A stretch of DNA of 64,000 nt, taken from positions 17,068,476 through 17,132,475 of the forward strand of contig CM022665.1 in NCBI GenBank assembly GCA_012295275.1, written 5' to 3'. This DNA comes from Chrysomallon squamiferum. Lineage: Eukaryota > Mollusca > Gastropoda > Neomphalida > Peltospiridae. The notes under the pieces are model-generated. The model was not told the origin of the DNA. It searched no databases and saw only the letters and a program-made list of their open reading frames with translations. Within the stretch, counting starts at the first letter, position 1. Each line of letters opens with the position of its first letter. The translations under genes were made by a program, and so were the position numbers. Below are positions 28,901-47,900 of this stretch, one piece after another.

Positions 28901-29224
28901 AAGGGGGATAAAAGTGATGATGACCAGGCAAGTGTCAAGTCTGGACAGAGTGGACGCAGTGGCTCAGGTAGTAGATCACAAAGCAGAAGCCGTTCAAGTA
29001 GTCGCTCAGCAAGTAGAAGTCCTAGCAGAAGTAGAAGTCGCAGCAGAAGTAGAAGTGGCAGTCGTAGCGGAAGTGGTAGTCGAAGTGGCAGCAGCAGCAG
29101 CAGTGGTAGTGAGAAAGGAAGTGGAAAGGAAGACAGTGGTAGTGAAAGTGAAGCAGAAGATAAGGATAGAAAGAAAGAAGAAGAAGAGATCTTTGGAGCT
29201 GCTAGTAGTTCTGACAGTGATTAA
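19998..29224 (+). CDS. PAF1: RNA polymerase II-associated factor 1 (PAF1 complex subunit)
   Basis: PAF1 is a nuclear subunit of the PAF1 complex, which travels with RNA polymerase II and promotes elongation and H2B ubiquitination. Coding exons: 19998-20065, 20382-20474, 21561-21682, 22361-22427, 22797-22898, 23342-23447, 24003-24077, 24483-24586, 25242-25358, 27338-27463, 27792-27888, 28414-28489, 28875-29224. All junctions are GT-AG and phases are continuous, giving 1503 nt and 500 residues; animal orthologs are about 530. The start is [12 protein letters not shown], like the vertebrate N-terminus. Family blocks follow in order: [103 protein letters not shown] and [17 protein letters not shown]. 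The tail from residue 385 is acidic, then Ser-Arg-rich (407-463), then acidic again with EEEEIFG near the end. Several donors are weak (GTTTTT after exon 4; GTTTGC, GTTTGA and GTTTGG after exons 7, 10 and 11). The gene is tail-to-tail with YY1. Confidence 0.97.
22963..23045 (+). mobile_element. tRNA-like SINE fragment in PAF1 intron 5
   Basis: GCAGCTCAGTGGTCAAATAC matches the tRNA D-arm/A-box pattern. Later parts are degenerate and no intact B box is seen. It resembles the head at 4448. Confidence 0.45.
25669..26440 (+). mobile_element. Degenerate non-LTR retrotransposon (LINE) reverse transcriptase in PAF1 intron 9
   Basis: Reading through frameshifts gives the order of blocks of a non-LTR reverse transcriptase: [16 protein letters not shown], then [20 protein letters not shown], then [19 protein letters not shown], then [48 protein letters not shown] and PILLHGSEI. 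Motif A has Glu where the first catalytic Asp belongs, and the YADD motif has become HADV, with stop codons and frame breaks between blocks. It is a dead copy. The style (KTK-x-FSKG, PILLYGSE) fits the CR1/Jockey/RTE part of the LINE tree; I cannot place it more precisely. It lies in sense orientation in the longest PAF1 intron. Its 5' end and tail are not defined. Confidence 0.8.
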
Positions 29225-30563
29225 GAAAACACATTGGATAATCAGTTCAGTCTTTACTTACTTTTATATTGACAGTCATGTTTGTAAAAAATAATTTCCT
29301 ATCATTTGTTAGTTTTATTGGATTTTACATGTTTTTGTTTTTTTAATGGACATGTATGTTGAATTCATGCTATAATGAAGTTAAGATTGAATTAATTCAT
29401 GTCAAAAAGTCTTGTAAAACGAATATAGTGTGGACCAAATTTTGTGAGCAGCATTTATATACAGAAAGGTGACACATTCTTCAGTGACTCATGTACCAAA
29501 AAATCTTTTGTAGTCAGATAAACATTTGTATTATCATTTCAGATAAAAGTATAAAACATTTTTTAAACAAGGTTCAGGTTTTTTGGCAGGGCTGGGACTG
29601 GATGATGGGATCAGGCAGCATTTGTTATACATCTACTAAGTAGATAGATATTTTGAAATGAATCTAGTTATTAAAACAATTAACTGTCAACTGTGTGAAC
29701 AGTTATTTTCATTAAACTAAGAATATGTGTTATTCTTTATTAATTCTTTGTTGGCAGTGCTGGACTGATATTTTATAAATGTTCATCTAAAGCCAATATT
29801 GATCCTATTCCTTAAGATATAATCATTGCTGAATGACCAGAATTGTTTTTATTCATCATTGGTTTGTGTTAGATCTCATTCGGCAGCATGATGTAGCTAT
29901 TTTGCTTTGCCAGTTAACATAACAAATGAACCCTATTCAGTAAATACCTTCTGCTGTAACTCACTTACACACATACTCACACTATGAAGCATTACATTTT
30001 TCTTTGTCCATTATCATCATTAGTTGTACAGAAACAATGAAACTGTGAGACATTCTTACTGATGTTGAATGATGATTAGTGCCCTTGAATACTCAGTCTT
30101 TTCAAGTACTATGTGTTTTCTCCTGCAGTTTTATATTTTCATGACATTAGTTTGAACAGTGAAAAATTGAAAAAAGTAACTAGTTTTACAAACTTCAGTT
30201 TCTAGGATTGTCAGATTTGTACAGACTCACTGTCACACTGTATACAAACCAAAAACAGCCTCTGAAGTTCTACAAATGTACCACATTTTTTTAAAATACC
30301 CTAAATCATATCATTTCTCTACTTAAACATCATCCAACGGACAACTCGGGAAACATGCATTGTCTTAGTTGAGCAATACAATAACCTCTCAGTTGTTTTT
30401 ATTAAATAGGAGTATTTTTGTGGGGGATTAGTTTGGTATATTATGTGTGAAAATCTTTATATAACATTTTACAACACAAAACTTTCTATTAAATTTGTTT
30501 AATTTTTAACTTAGAACATACAAATGAATACAAACCATTTTTAAGTTTCAAAAAAAAAAAAAA

Positions 30564-30596
<33 letters not shown>

Positions 30597-33500
30597 TGAA
30601 AATGTATTTTCAACAAATAACAGTGCAACAAATGAAAATAGAAAATACTAAACAAATTTTAGCATAATGCAGTTATAGAGGGCAAATTATTTTCTTCTAC
30701 TCCATGTAAGCAATTAATATGGTTGATTTTCTTTAAAAATTAAATATATAATTTGAAGTCTTAAATAAATAATAAATTTACAGATTATTACATTCAGTAT
30801 ATGCTAATTTACATTTTTTATCTTTCTACATTTTTTCTTAAAGATCATTGCAAAAATATCATCTAGAAATGCAACCCATCACAATATATTTTCAAAACTG
30901 AAATGAGTGTAATTAAAATAAAAAAAGAAAGTACCCCAGAATTTAACTATTTAAAGTGTAATTTTGATGACAAGAACAAAAACAAAGCATATTCTGCAAA
31001 CTTCCAGTTTATATTGTCTCTGCCATTATTCAAAAATTACAAAATACCATATACGCACCAACATCACAACTTCATTTGTGAAGGCCCAAAATGGCAGCAT
31101 TCACATATTTTGTGAGTTATTTTTATATCAATTTAATAACAATAAACAATAAAATATCTTGGAAGTATAAACATTATAATTATATGGTTTATTTGTACTG
31201 CTACAGTACATTTTACTCTTTAGCAATATGCATGCAAAAACTAGACTGTTGATACAACAAAATACTTAAGTAATAACTACTCTGAAAATTAATATATTTT
31301 TCTTTAGGAGTTACTTATATCCGAGTGCAAAGGTTAACTATCGTGAACAAATTAATAAAATAGATGTACAATGACTTAGCGGAGAAAAGGCTGATAAGAA
31401 CTGTTTTAAAGGCAGATATAAACTAAGTATTTCTATAATCTCTGGAGTGAATAATCCAAGATGGCTTTATATTTGTTCAAGTCCTGGTAGGCCATTTTTT
31501 TCTTTGTAGGCAAAAAATAATAATTAGCAAATGAAAAGTAAAATTCAAAATACCATGCATTTATCTGAAAGAAGGACAAACTGAGTTGGAAATGTGTTTA
31601 CAGATAACAGAAAATATTAACCTGCAACCAGCACAATGTGAAGAAAAGAAACTTTCAAAAATCACCTCCATTTCTTCTTCTGTAATCAATTTGTAACAGC
31701 ATGGCCTTAATTATAAATATTTTTAATTTCATAAATACTAGAGAAGCTACTATAGTTAAAATAGTATTAATGTAACTATCAGGCTGATGTAAGCCATTGT
31801 AAATGTGATGTTTATCTGAACCAGTGAACAATTAACAATTAAAGTGCATGCTTTCAACAACAACTGATAGTTATATAATATCTACTAGTTCTGACTTTAT
31901 TTTCCTTATCAAAAGAGCAAAACATTACATATGAAGCTTTTTCCTACCCCATGCATATTTTATTATTTCAACAACTGCTAACAAGTCCCATTCCATCTCT
32001 ACAGTCATTATTTTGTTTTTGTCAAGTTTTTTCTTTTTTCTTTCAAATGAATTGCTGATAGTTTCTTTTTAAACAAAGAAAAGCAGTAATTAACACATGA
32101 GAAATGACACTCCATACTGCCATATGTATGGATTACTTCAAACATTTCTCAGAGGCAAATACCCAGTAATAGATTACCAGAGTCCAGTCACATGATAACA
32201 ATTAAACAACAAATTTCATATCCTCTGGCTCCATTAATACAACTTCGAGAAAACTTTTGAGTCACATGCTCACATCATTTTATGTACACCAGAATCTTTG
32301 TCTGTATGTAATGTATATCTCTGTGTGTGAACATTGGAAATTACCCCCACAAAATAACTTTTATGTGGGTCTGGCTGTGTTTGACATCTGTTCCACAACT
32401 CTCCTTCAGTCCATTCCAAGAAAAAAAAAAAGTACATATATCCAGTCCTGTTCTTGCAAGAAAGTGCCAGAAAATACGTGACCTGCTGATGTTATATATC
32501 CAAAAAACTAATTTCGAAGGGTTGAGGAAAATCAGATGCAGAAACTCTGAAATAAAATAAAAAATGTATTATAATGTTAAAAAAGAAAAGATCTGTAATA
32601 ATTATAAAATATTACTCTTTTAAATTTAGTGTGCAATAAATTTCATCTCCATGTGAAGTATGTATGCATGTAACTGCATTTCCATTTCAAAGTAATAGAT
32701 GTCTTGGATATTTTAGTGCAATTACATTCATTTCAAATTATACTGCGGTAATTCAACAGTTAAATTCACAACATTTTTCTGCATGTCAACATAATTCCTG
32801 GAACAAGTGCATTCTTCAAAATGTTCTAAAATTACACGTCATGGATTACAAGTTTTGTTCAGGTGTCAAGTCACATCCTGTGAAACATGCAGGCTGATAC
32901 TGCCCATCAGTCAACACTGGCTTTTTATTGGATATTATAATTACAATATGTGCAGTTCTCTCAAATGCAAACAACAAATTGTGTTTTTGCCAAGTTTATT
33001 AAAGTGATAATACAGTTTTGTCAGCAAACTTTGTAATAATGTAATTTTGTCAGAAAATGGGCATTTCCCAGGTATAGGTTAATATTAAGAAAAGAAACTA
33101 ATAATTTGTGTTAAATATTTTCAGTGATCTCTGGGATTAAATCTGTATATTGTATATGATGTATGGCACATCATGAAGTTTAGTCAGCCTACAGGGACAA
33201 ATTTGCAAGTAACATACTACTAGATATGAGATGTAGAATCTTTAATCTTCTTTAACAGTAATCTTATCACTTAGTCATATCAGTATTAATACACCTAATG
33301 CTTTACTTAAACTGTATAAAATATCATTCTAATACATCCCATTCTAACTAGTAGGTTATGATCTATAGGTAACAGTTTTTGTTGCCAACTGATGTTAATG
33401 ATGTTAGGGCAGCAGGTTGTTTTTCTGTGGTATTATTTATATATTTAAAAAAACAACCCTATATGTGCTAAAAACTGGTACTGTGCTCACAGTTCATAGT

Positions 33501-33792
33501 AAAAGATAATCAGGTTTTAATTATAAATCATTTATTTTTTAACAATTTTTAACAAAACTGACACTTTTTTGGGGGGGGGAAATTACTTTTGCTTTATATT
33601 TATAGATAATTATTATTTATTATTCTTGATACTAATTATAATATTAGCTCTATAAATATTTGGGAAAATAAACAGAGTTATACACTGCTCCTTTTTAAAA
33701 CTATTAATTTTGGTTTTTCAAAGTCATGAATATGTTTTTTTTTTTTTTTTTTAAATGTAGCAAGAAAATAAAAGCTATAAACTTTTTAGTGA

Positions 33793-33846
<54 letters not shown>

Positions 33847-34099
33847 TAAAAAGGCTGATGTGTGAGATATGATGAAAAGCAGAAAAAATAAAAAAGAGAT
33901 GGTACAAAACTTGAGATATCAAAATTTGTAGCACAAAAATATTAAAATTAGGAAAAGGCAAAACCAAAAGATAAAGAGTAATGATGAAATTAATTCTGTT
34001 AATTTTATTTATTTGTTATTATTTTTCTTAAATGATAAGCAGTGCAAGCAAAACTTACACACTTAGCCCTCACGGTAGGCAAGACGACAGGACCGGGCC
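29225..34099. other. Convergent 3' region between PAF1 and YY1
   Basis: No coding exon is visible. The segment should hold the PAF1 3' UTR (plus strand) and the YY1 3' UTR (minus strand). An AATAAA lies at 31141-31146 on the plus strand, and the reverse complement of AATAAA at 31188-31193 could serve YY1. Hexamers are frequent by chance in DNA this AT-rich, so neither end is proved. An AAT run lies at about 30557-30596. Open frames near 30903-31152 and 32257-33007 lack any recognisable domain. Confidence 0.5.
33794..33846. repeat. AAT microsatellite
   Basis: About 17 AAT units. Confidence 0.95.
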
Positions 34100-34154
34100 C
34101 TATCCCCACCCCGGGGAATCAGGAATGGTCACAAATGTCAAGTCCTCGACTGAT
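34100..34154 (-). CDS. YY1: Candidate alternative terminal coding exon of YY1
   Basis: On the minus strand a pyrimidine-rich TTGTAATTTTCAG acceptor precedes 55 bases that join in frame to a donor inside the previous exon (CA|GTAAGT, exon end 35853). The joined frame completes a Gln and adds SVEDLTFVTIPDSPGWG before TAG (34102-34100). The segment is far richer in G and C than its surroundings. Used, it would give a 385-residue YY1 instead of 368. No transcript evidence is available here. Confidence 0.4.
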
Positions 34155-34410
34155 CTGAAAATTACAACAACAGGTTTTGGTGCCATTGCAAACATTGATT
34201 AATAAGCACTGGACACGCAGCCACCCCTTGTTGCAAAATGGAATGTACCTAATGACTTTTTAAAAATGTTTAAAAAAACTTGTTGATGTTATTTATTATA
34301 TACATATAGTTTGTTTGTATGTGTGTATGAGACTGAAAATGCATGGCTGTATTAACAAATAAACAATACAGCAAAAAATATTTCAAATTTCTTAAAAAAA
34401 AATAATAATA

Positions 34411-34480
34411 ATAAAATAAAATAAAATAAAATAAAATAAAATAAAATAAAATAAAATAAAATAAAATAAAATAAAATAAA
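34411..34480. repeat. ATAAA pentanucleotide microsatellite
   Basis: About 14 ATAAA units, flanked by AAT and AAC units on the right. It lies between the two candidate last YY1 exons. Confidence 0.95.
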
Positions 34481-35848
34481 TAAATAACAATAACAATAAC
34501 AATAATAACAATAATAATAACAATAATAAAAATAACAATGGTTTGTCAAAGAAAACAGTGGTAAAAATTAACTGCCAGCCAAATAAAAACTGACATGCTT
34601 CAGAAATAAGGCTATTCAACAAAGATTTTGGTGAAGTGCTGCCTTAAATATTGAAAACAGTGCCAACCTTTAAAATTGTTTTTAAAAAAGGTAGGTCTCA
34701 GCCCTATGGTTACAGTGGAGATAACAAGGCATTCCTCCTCAATACATCCACTGGATTTTGTATGATTTTGTACATGCTTCTGTACTTTAACTGGTAACAT
34801 TTGTGTAAGAGAGGTATTAAGATTTTCAATGACAATATATACATACTAGCCTTTGGATTAAAAAAATATTCAGTGAATGGCCATAATTAAAAATAACAGG
34901 CAAATAACTATGCAAAAGTTAAATCATAAATTGTTTTGTATGAAACCATTAGTTTATAGTCATTGTATATTAACTTTCTTCTATTGTACAAGCAAAATGA
35001 TAGTAACTTTGCTGTACATTCCAATAATATCACAGATGTTAATTTCAATAAGGAAATACCCTGATTAGATACTGCACAGCTATGATACACCGAACATGTG
35101 GTGTATCAGTATCAAAGGAGTTATCACATGCAGATACCAAAGCACACTACTGAAATATAAATCAGTATTTCATGTTTGTTAAAATATGAAGTTTCTTCAT
35201 TAATGGCAATAGAACTGCACTGTCAGCAATGACAAACATTTAAAATGTATTTTAGAGATTCCTTGCTAAATGTTCAAAGATTTTTGTTTATTTTGTCTGC
35301 ACTGCACATATCGCTGAACAGATAATACCAAGTAAACAAATTTTTTCCCAGAGTGAAAAAAAACAGACACCTGTTGTTTGAGGCAGGTAACAAATAGTCT
35401 GCCTGGTAACTATAATAAAAACTAACATATCAGTTTTGGGAACATTCTTTGATATAAATACACTTGTTGACTATTTCTGCATAATGACAATGTTTTCTAC
35501 AGAAGAATACAGATGCAGTCTATGGACATAAGCAGGAATTTAAAACCATATGGAAATACCACAAAATTTAATTATGTATCCAGACAGTCCTGAAAATTAA
35601 CCAGTTTGACTACACAGATAGAGTACTTATTAAATACCCTTTAATACTCATTCATACTAGTAAACCAAAACTTGAAAAAAATAAAATAAAACGCACTCAG
35701 AACATCAGAACAAAAACTAATAAAATATCTACATAAATAGAGAGCCAACAGAAAAATTTCTTGAAAGCAATATAAGCTTTCTTTGAACATTCCTATCTTT
35801 ATAGAAAATAATTTTTCAATTTAAAATGTATTTGTTTTTAAATTCTAC

Positions 35849-42140
<6,292 letters not shown>

Positions 42141-42156
42141 CTATTTTTAATATTTG

Positions 42157-42166
42157 CCCATAATGC
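42157..42166. promoter_or_regulatory. Possible ZNF143/Staf-type site upstream of YY1
   Basis: CCCATAATGC fits the CCCRNMATSC core of ZNF143-type promoter sites and lies 95 bases upstream of the YY1 start codon. It is a ten-base motif only. Confidence 0.25.
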
Positions 42167-42451
42167 TCTTATTCGATTCATTACCCCATTAAAACGTGAA
42201 ATTTTTATATAATTTACTATTATTTGAGAAGGAAATTTTATAATATAAATTTAAACAAATTTATGCCGATAAGGTTAACATTTGGTTGTTTTTTTCGATG
42301 TTTTTTTTCTTTCTTTTTTTTCTTTTTTTTTCTGCAAGCAGTTTATGAGATATATGTCCTTTAAATGTATTTGTCTGCTTTATGACAGATTACATACAAT
42401 CAGTAAACTTGATCATTATTTTACGTATAGTAACTATCTATTGTAGAATGA

Positions 42452-42498
<47 letters not shown>
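42452..42498. repeat. AAT microsatellite
   Basis: About 15 AAT units roughly 390 bases upstream of the YY1 start codon. Confidence 0.95.
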
Positions 42499-42501
<3 letters not shown>

Positions 42502-43439
42502 CAAATTTTATTATTATTAGCAAACCATGCAGAATATGTTCAGGTAAGCCAATCGATTAGTGTTTTAATGTTTGTTCCGAAGAATGTCGATGATGCACGA
42601 AGTCGGGTATCGAAGTCGAAATCGATCAGCAGTAGTAACAACTCAGGTTCATTGCACACTTAATTATAGTTAACACATAGGTCTATGTTGTCATATTTGG
42701 GAATATTTTACAGATAATGTGCCATGAAATTTAATACATATTTAAATTATAGTGTAACAATTAAGCATGAACATTTTAACAACAAAAATTTGTTTGGAGA
42801 ACATTTTTTGGGAAATATTACCATTATTGGGTTTTTCAGCATAACTTCTTCAACAGTAATTATTGAAAACTTGCACTTTTCGCTAAAAACAAAACAATAA
42901 TAATAATAATAAATAAATAAAATAAAATAAGAACAAAATTAAAAATAAAATTAAGTAATTAATACTGATGAGCACAATAAACGGATATAAACTTATTCAG
43001 TTAATATGTTTTCCTTATTTAATTTATTTTGTTTGTCATATTTTATTTTATTTATTTATTTTCGTTTTATATATAAATGACATGAATGAATGAGTAAGTG
43101 AAAAATGTATGTGTTTATCAGTGCACACTTTTGTGCAGCATTCCGCTCTCTGAGTGATACCAGAGGGTAGGGCTGTCACATAATGAAAAACAACGTATTC
43201 TTTTTTTTTTTACAAATAAATATTCCAGAGGCTGTTACTATTATCTATTAGCATGAAAATATGTTTATGTGTACTTTCTATAAGCAATGTTTGAAAAGTG
43301 CATACGAGTAATTCCAAATGGCAGGAAAGGAAGATGTCTCATTGAAGGACACTAAAACATCAATCAATTGTAAAGCAGTGTTAGTCGCCTATGATATAAT
43401 ACGAAAGAACTAATTCAATACATATTATCAGCCCGAATA

Positions 43440-43474
<35 letters not shown>

Positions 43475-44784
43475 GTAGAAGGAAAGGGCTATGGAAAAAC
43501 AGGACCGTTAGAAGTTTACTACCATAAAAAGCGTCGATTTAAGGGATATGAAGTAATATTTTGGTGAAAGTGGATACTGGTTTTTGTTGCACAGAAATGA
43601 ACATATACTTCTTTTCTTTTTCTAATGTCTAATAGTGTTCACAATTCCCGTTATAAACCGAAGAAGCCTAGTATTTATTTTGTTATGTATCCAGTGTAAA
43701 GCAGAATAGTGTTGCATAACATAATCGATATTTGATAAGTCTAGAGCTATATATGTACAAATACAATTTTTTTATTTTTTATTTAAATGGTTCTAATTAA
43801 AAGGTATGTCTTGTAATCAGTAGCTGTGTTTGTGGTGTTTATTGTGCACAGGTGCCAATAAAAGAACTAGGGGTTTCATGATATTAAGAGTAATAGTCAT
43901 AGGCGTACGATCCAAGGTCTGGTGGAGAGAGGGATATGTCCTTCCAGATTCAAGCAACATAACGGGGAAATTTTGGACAAAGAAAGAGGAAATTGATACT
44001 TGTGTTTTCATCTGTGTAAAATTTCGGACAAGTCAATCCGTCTGCCACCACTTAACCAAACAATTATCTTGGTAGTAGCAGCAGATTCAGTTGTAGAAGT
44101 AGTAGTAGCAATAGCAGTAGTAGTAACAGTAACAGAATTGGCAGCAATAATAGATGCAGTAGTAGTAATAGTAGCTGTAGTTATATGCTAATTAAATACT
44201 AGTAATACTATTCTGGTTTTCACGAATACATACAATTTTTAACGATGTATGTTCTGTTAAATTTAAGTCGTTTAGTTTTAACATTTCGAAGGGTTTTATT
44301 TATTTATTTAAATAATAATAATAATAATAATAATAAATGTAAATATAACACCAGTGGTAATTACAGCTGTTTATATTATTGAATACTACCTTATAAATTA
44401 TATATAAGAGGCCTATGTTTAGTTTATAAAGTATTTTAACATCAACAACAAACGTGTACACGAATTTCAAAAGGATAAGGCATTATCATTGCACTAGATA
44501 ATAAAGACAATATTGATTCAGTACATTCGTATCAACTGACTATGCAAAAACACTGATTCTCAATTAGGTTTATCAGTGCATGCTAAAAAGGATAAATAAT
44601 GACAATACTTCTTTATTTCTTTATTTTTAACAGCTTCTTACTGCAACATAAACAAGCACATTAATTAATAAACATCTGCATTTACTGCAGAAAAAGCTAA
44701 AACGTTAAGGAAAGTATTTTATATTCCTCTCAGTTTATTTGCTTTTTCAGACGCTTCGAAATGGACTAGTCTTATCTTTAGCTT

Positions 44785-44796
44785 ATGAATATTCAT
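44785..44796. promoter_or_regulatory. Perfect 12-base palindrome in the DEGS1 promoter region
   Basis: ATGAATATTCAT is a perfect palindrome 110 bases before the DEGS1 start codon. It has the form of a POU-dimer (MORE-like) site, but no direct support for binding exists here. Confidence 0.3.
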
Positions 44797-44906
44797 GAGC
44801 TGCGGGTGACCTCATATCGGATGTTCCTCGGTGCGCTGTGCTTTGTTTTCAGAACGGCGTGCGACTGTTTAAAGAACTCGGCTAGCTTGACTGCTGATAG
44901 AGGAAG

Positions 44907-47900
44907 ATGGGCGCACGTATATCAAGAACGGATTATGAATGGGTTTACTCAGACGAACCGCACGCAACACGACGAAAAGAAATGCTAGGTATGTTGAGAC
45001 ATTTAGTTTAAAGATGTAGCATCCATAACTTAATTTCAGATGAAATCGTAGATTTATTTTGACGAATGATCAGTTTGATGGACAGCAAAATGTCGCCTGG
45101 TCCCGTCTGACATGCGCTGATACAGTAGGAGTATCTCACTATCTGATTATTCATATTATATAAACTCAACATTTTGTGATTTCCCACCTACCCCCGGGAT
45201 ATGATGTTACTGTGTAATTGTCTCCATTAATCTCCAATTGTGATCATTCAAAATTTTTTTTTTAATTTTAATTTTTTTTTTCTAGCCCCAATTAAATTCT
45301 TTTACATCATACATCATTACTGTTATTTTACCCCGCATTTTAATTTTCTCTTCGAATCCTTATTCTTTTAATATTACCATAATTGTTTGGGGGCTTTTGT
45401 TGTTATTTCTATCTCTCAATTTACTGGGTTTTTTTAAAAATACGTCTTTTTATTTGCACATTTGTAAAAATGTACATTCACTGGATTCCAAAGTTAGAAA
45501 ACAAAAAATTGTATAAAAATGGTATAAAAGTATTAAAAACAGACAACTACAATAATAGTAGAACAGGTCAAAAAGAAACCGCACACAGTAAGGTTGTATT
45601 TTATTTTAAGATTAGCTGCAAATGTAAATGAAGTCCAGATCATTATCATTTGGTAAATGTTTGTCCATTTTTATTAATATTAGTGTTTTTATGGCACATT
45701 AATAGAAAACCTATACTTGTTCATAATGACAGCACATTTATCATTTTATTATTGTTCATGAATATTAAACAATAATCTGTGTTTAACTTTAAAATAGTTA
45801 AATGTACATGTATAACAACCAAAATGGAAATGAGTGTTTTCACTTTCTTGTACTATCCTGGTATTTTAGTGTTATCTATTATACAGAGTAAAAATGAGAT
45901 TTTGTCACACTATTCCTTTAAAGCATTTAAGAATTGTGTAATAAAAATGACAGCCAGAAAATGTGCCAAATTTCGCTTATTAACTGCATATTAGTATACA
46001 TGTTGAAACCACTTAAGTTAGAGCTGTATTGGTGACCTGAATTAGCCACAGTCCTTTGAAATTTATGGGAGTTGAAGTAAAAATATCAGTGATCCTAAGC
46101 AGCATTAATCATGACTAATAATAATATTGCTTGGTTTTTGTTAAAAAATGTTGTATATAATTATAATTAATAGAAACAGCTTCATATATATATATATAAT
46201 TTGCTATAACAACTAATGAGATTAGGATTATGCAGTGTTTAGTGAAAAGGTGGTTAATTTGTCTGTAATTAAGTGTCCAGTATAAACAATAGGTCACTGA
46301 TTAATAATTGTTTCAATATGAATCAGCAGGTTTTGTATGTTTCAGTTACCCCAAAAATTGTTAATTCCACAATTTATTAAATTCTATATTTGTTTTTCAG
46401 TAATAGCCAGGTGCTTACTGTCATGCACTTAACATTTTTGTTGTTGTATTAAACATTGCTGATAAGTGAAAACAATCTAATCAATGAAATGAATAGTTTA
46501 AGAGATTATTCAGTGTACAGCATTCTAGCAGATGTTCAGACTGTGTCATGCCATAAAATATGACACCATGTTCTTACATATAAACATAACAGTCATACAC
46601 TGTGGTGGTTGTGTGCTACATGTGCTACAATTGTACATAGTGTTGTCATTCAGCTAATGTGTTTACAAGGTCACATTTTCACTGTCCTGCTGCCTTTTTG
46701 TCTATCATTTAACAAACAGCGACTGGTAGTTGATAGTGAGTGATGTATTGAATAAATATAATTTTAATACATTAAGTGCAGGCTGAAGTTCTCAAAGTTG
46801 GCTTTCCAAAGCCCAGAAATTCCCCAAACTCAGCTCAAAGTGAGCAAATCCCCTAAACGGCAACAGTCCTAGTACCCAGCATTATTTTGCCGAACTGCTG
46901 CTATGACATGGTGGTGGCTTCATGTCAATTTTACAAAGTGGTTCTCACTGTGCAGTGCAGCTTTGTGTTTGATGCTTTGGTTTTGTACATCTATAGACAT
47001 TATTATACCATTTTGATTTTGCAGTGAAAATATGTCCTCCTCTCCAAAAGTCATTTGTGCTGACAATGCAGATTTTGGGAACTTAACCTGTAATAATCAA
47101 CTCTTATGGCACTATGTTGTTATTCTTATTATTTATTATTATTATTATTTTTTTTAATAAAATTTTAATGCAGCTCATTTTTGTACCTGCAGAAATACAT
47201 TTTATATTTGACTGCTTTCAGACTAGACTGTCTGTGCTTGTGAAAAATTGAATGAATAAAGAAATTAGAACATTTATAAATGTGTATAGCATTAGTGTCA
47301 TGTCAGGCAACTTAATCCACAGGTGGGGGTGTGAGTGTTAAAGAAACAGATAAGAGTAAATACTAAAAAGTGTTTGAATCAAGCAGTGATAACTTGAAAT
47401 ATAATACCATCTCTCATCTTATTGTAGCAGATCATCATTTACCAGCACTTGACTATGTCATTCATTAATATATCATTTTTATTTGTAAGCAAATTAATAT
47501 TGATAAAATGTAATACCTTTCACACTTTTTTTTACAAACAAAATGAATCCACTTTTAATGATGAGGTTGTTGCTTAAAAGTTAAATTGAAGATTAAGTCT
47601 CAGCTTGTTAATCAAGGCTTGAAATAGGACTCTTTTTGTTGCTTTGAAAAGTATGATATAAATTGTTGTTTTTATAACCATTGTTGTTTATTTTTATTTT
47701 CTGTTACAGGAAAGTATCCTGAAATCAAGAAACTTATGGGTTCTGATCCACGCCTGAAGTACATAATAACTTTGATGGTCATAATTCAAATTATATCAGC
47801 CTATATGATTAGAAACCAGTCTTGGACAACGGTCATCGTACTTGCATATATATTTGGTGGTACAATCAATCACTCAATGTCACTGGCAATTCATGAAATA

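Noticed and set aside
28914-29294. 126-codon Val-Ala-Glu-rich frame on the plus strand
   Set aside because: It is another frame of the PAF1 last exon. The PAF1 frame is supported by 12 continuous splice phases and family similarity.
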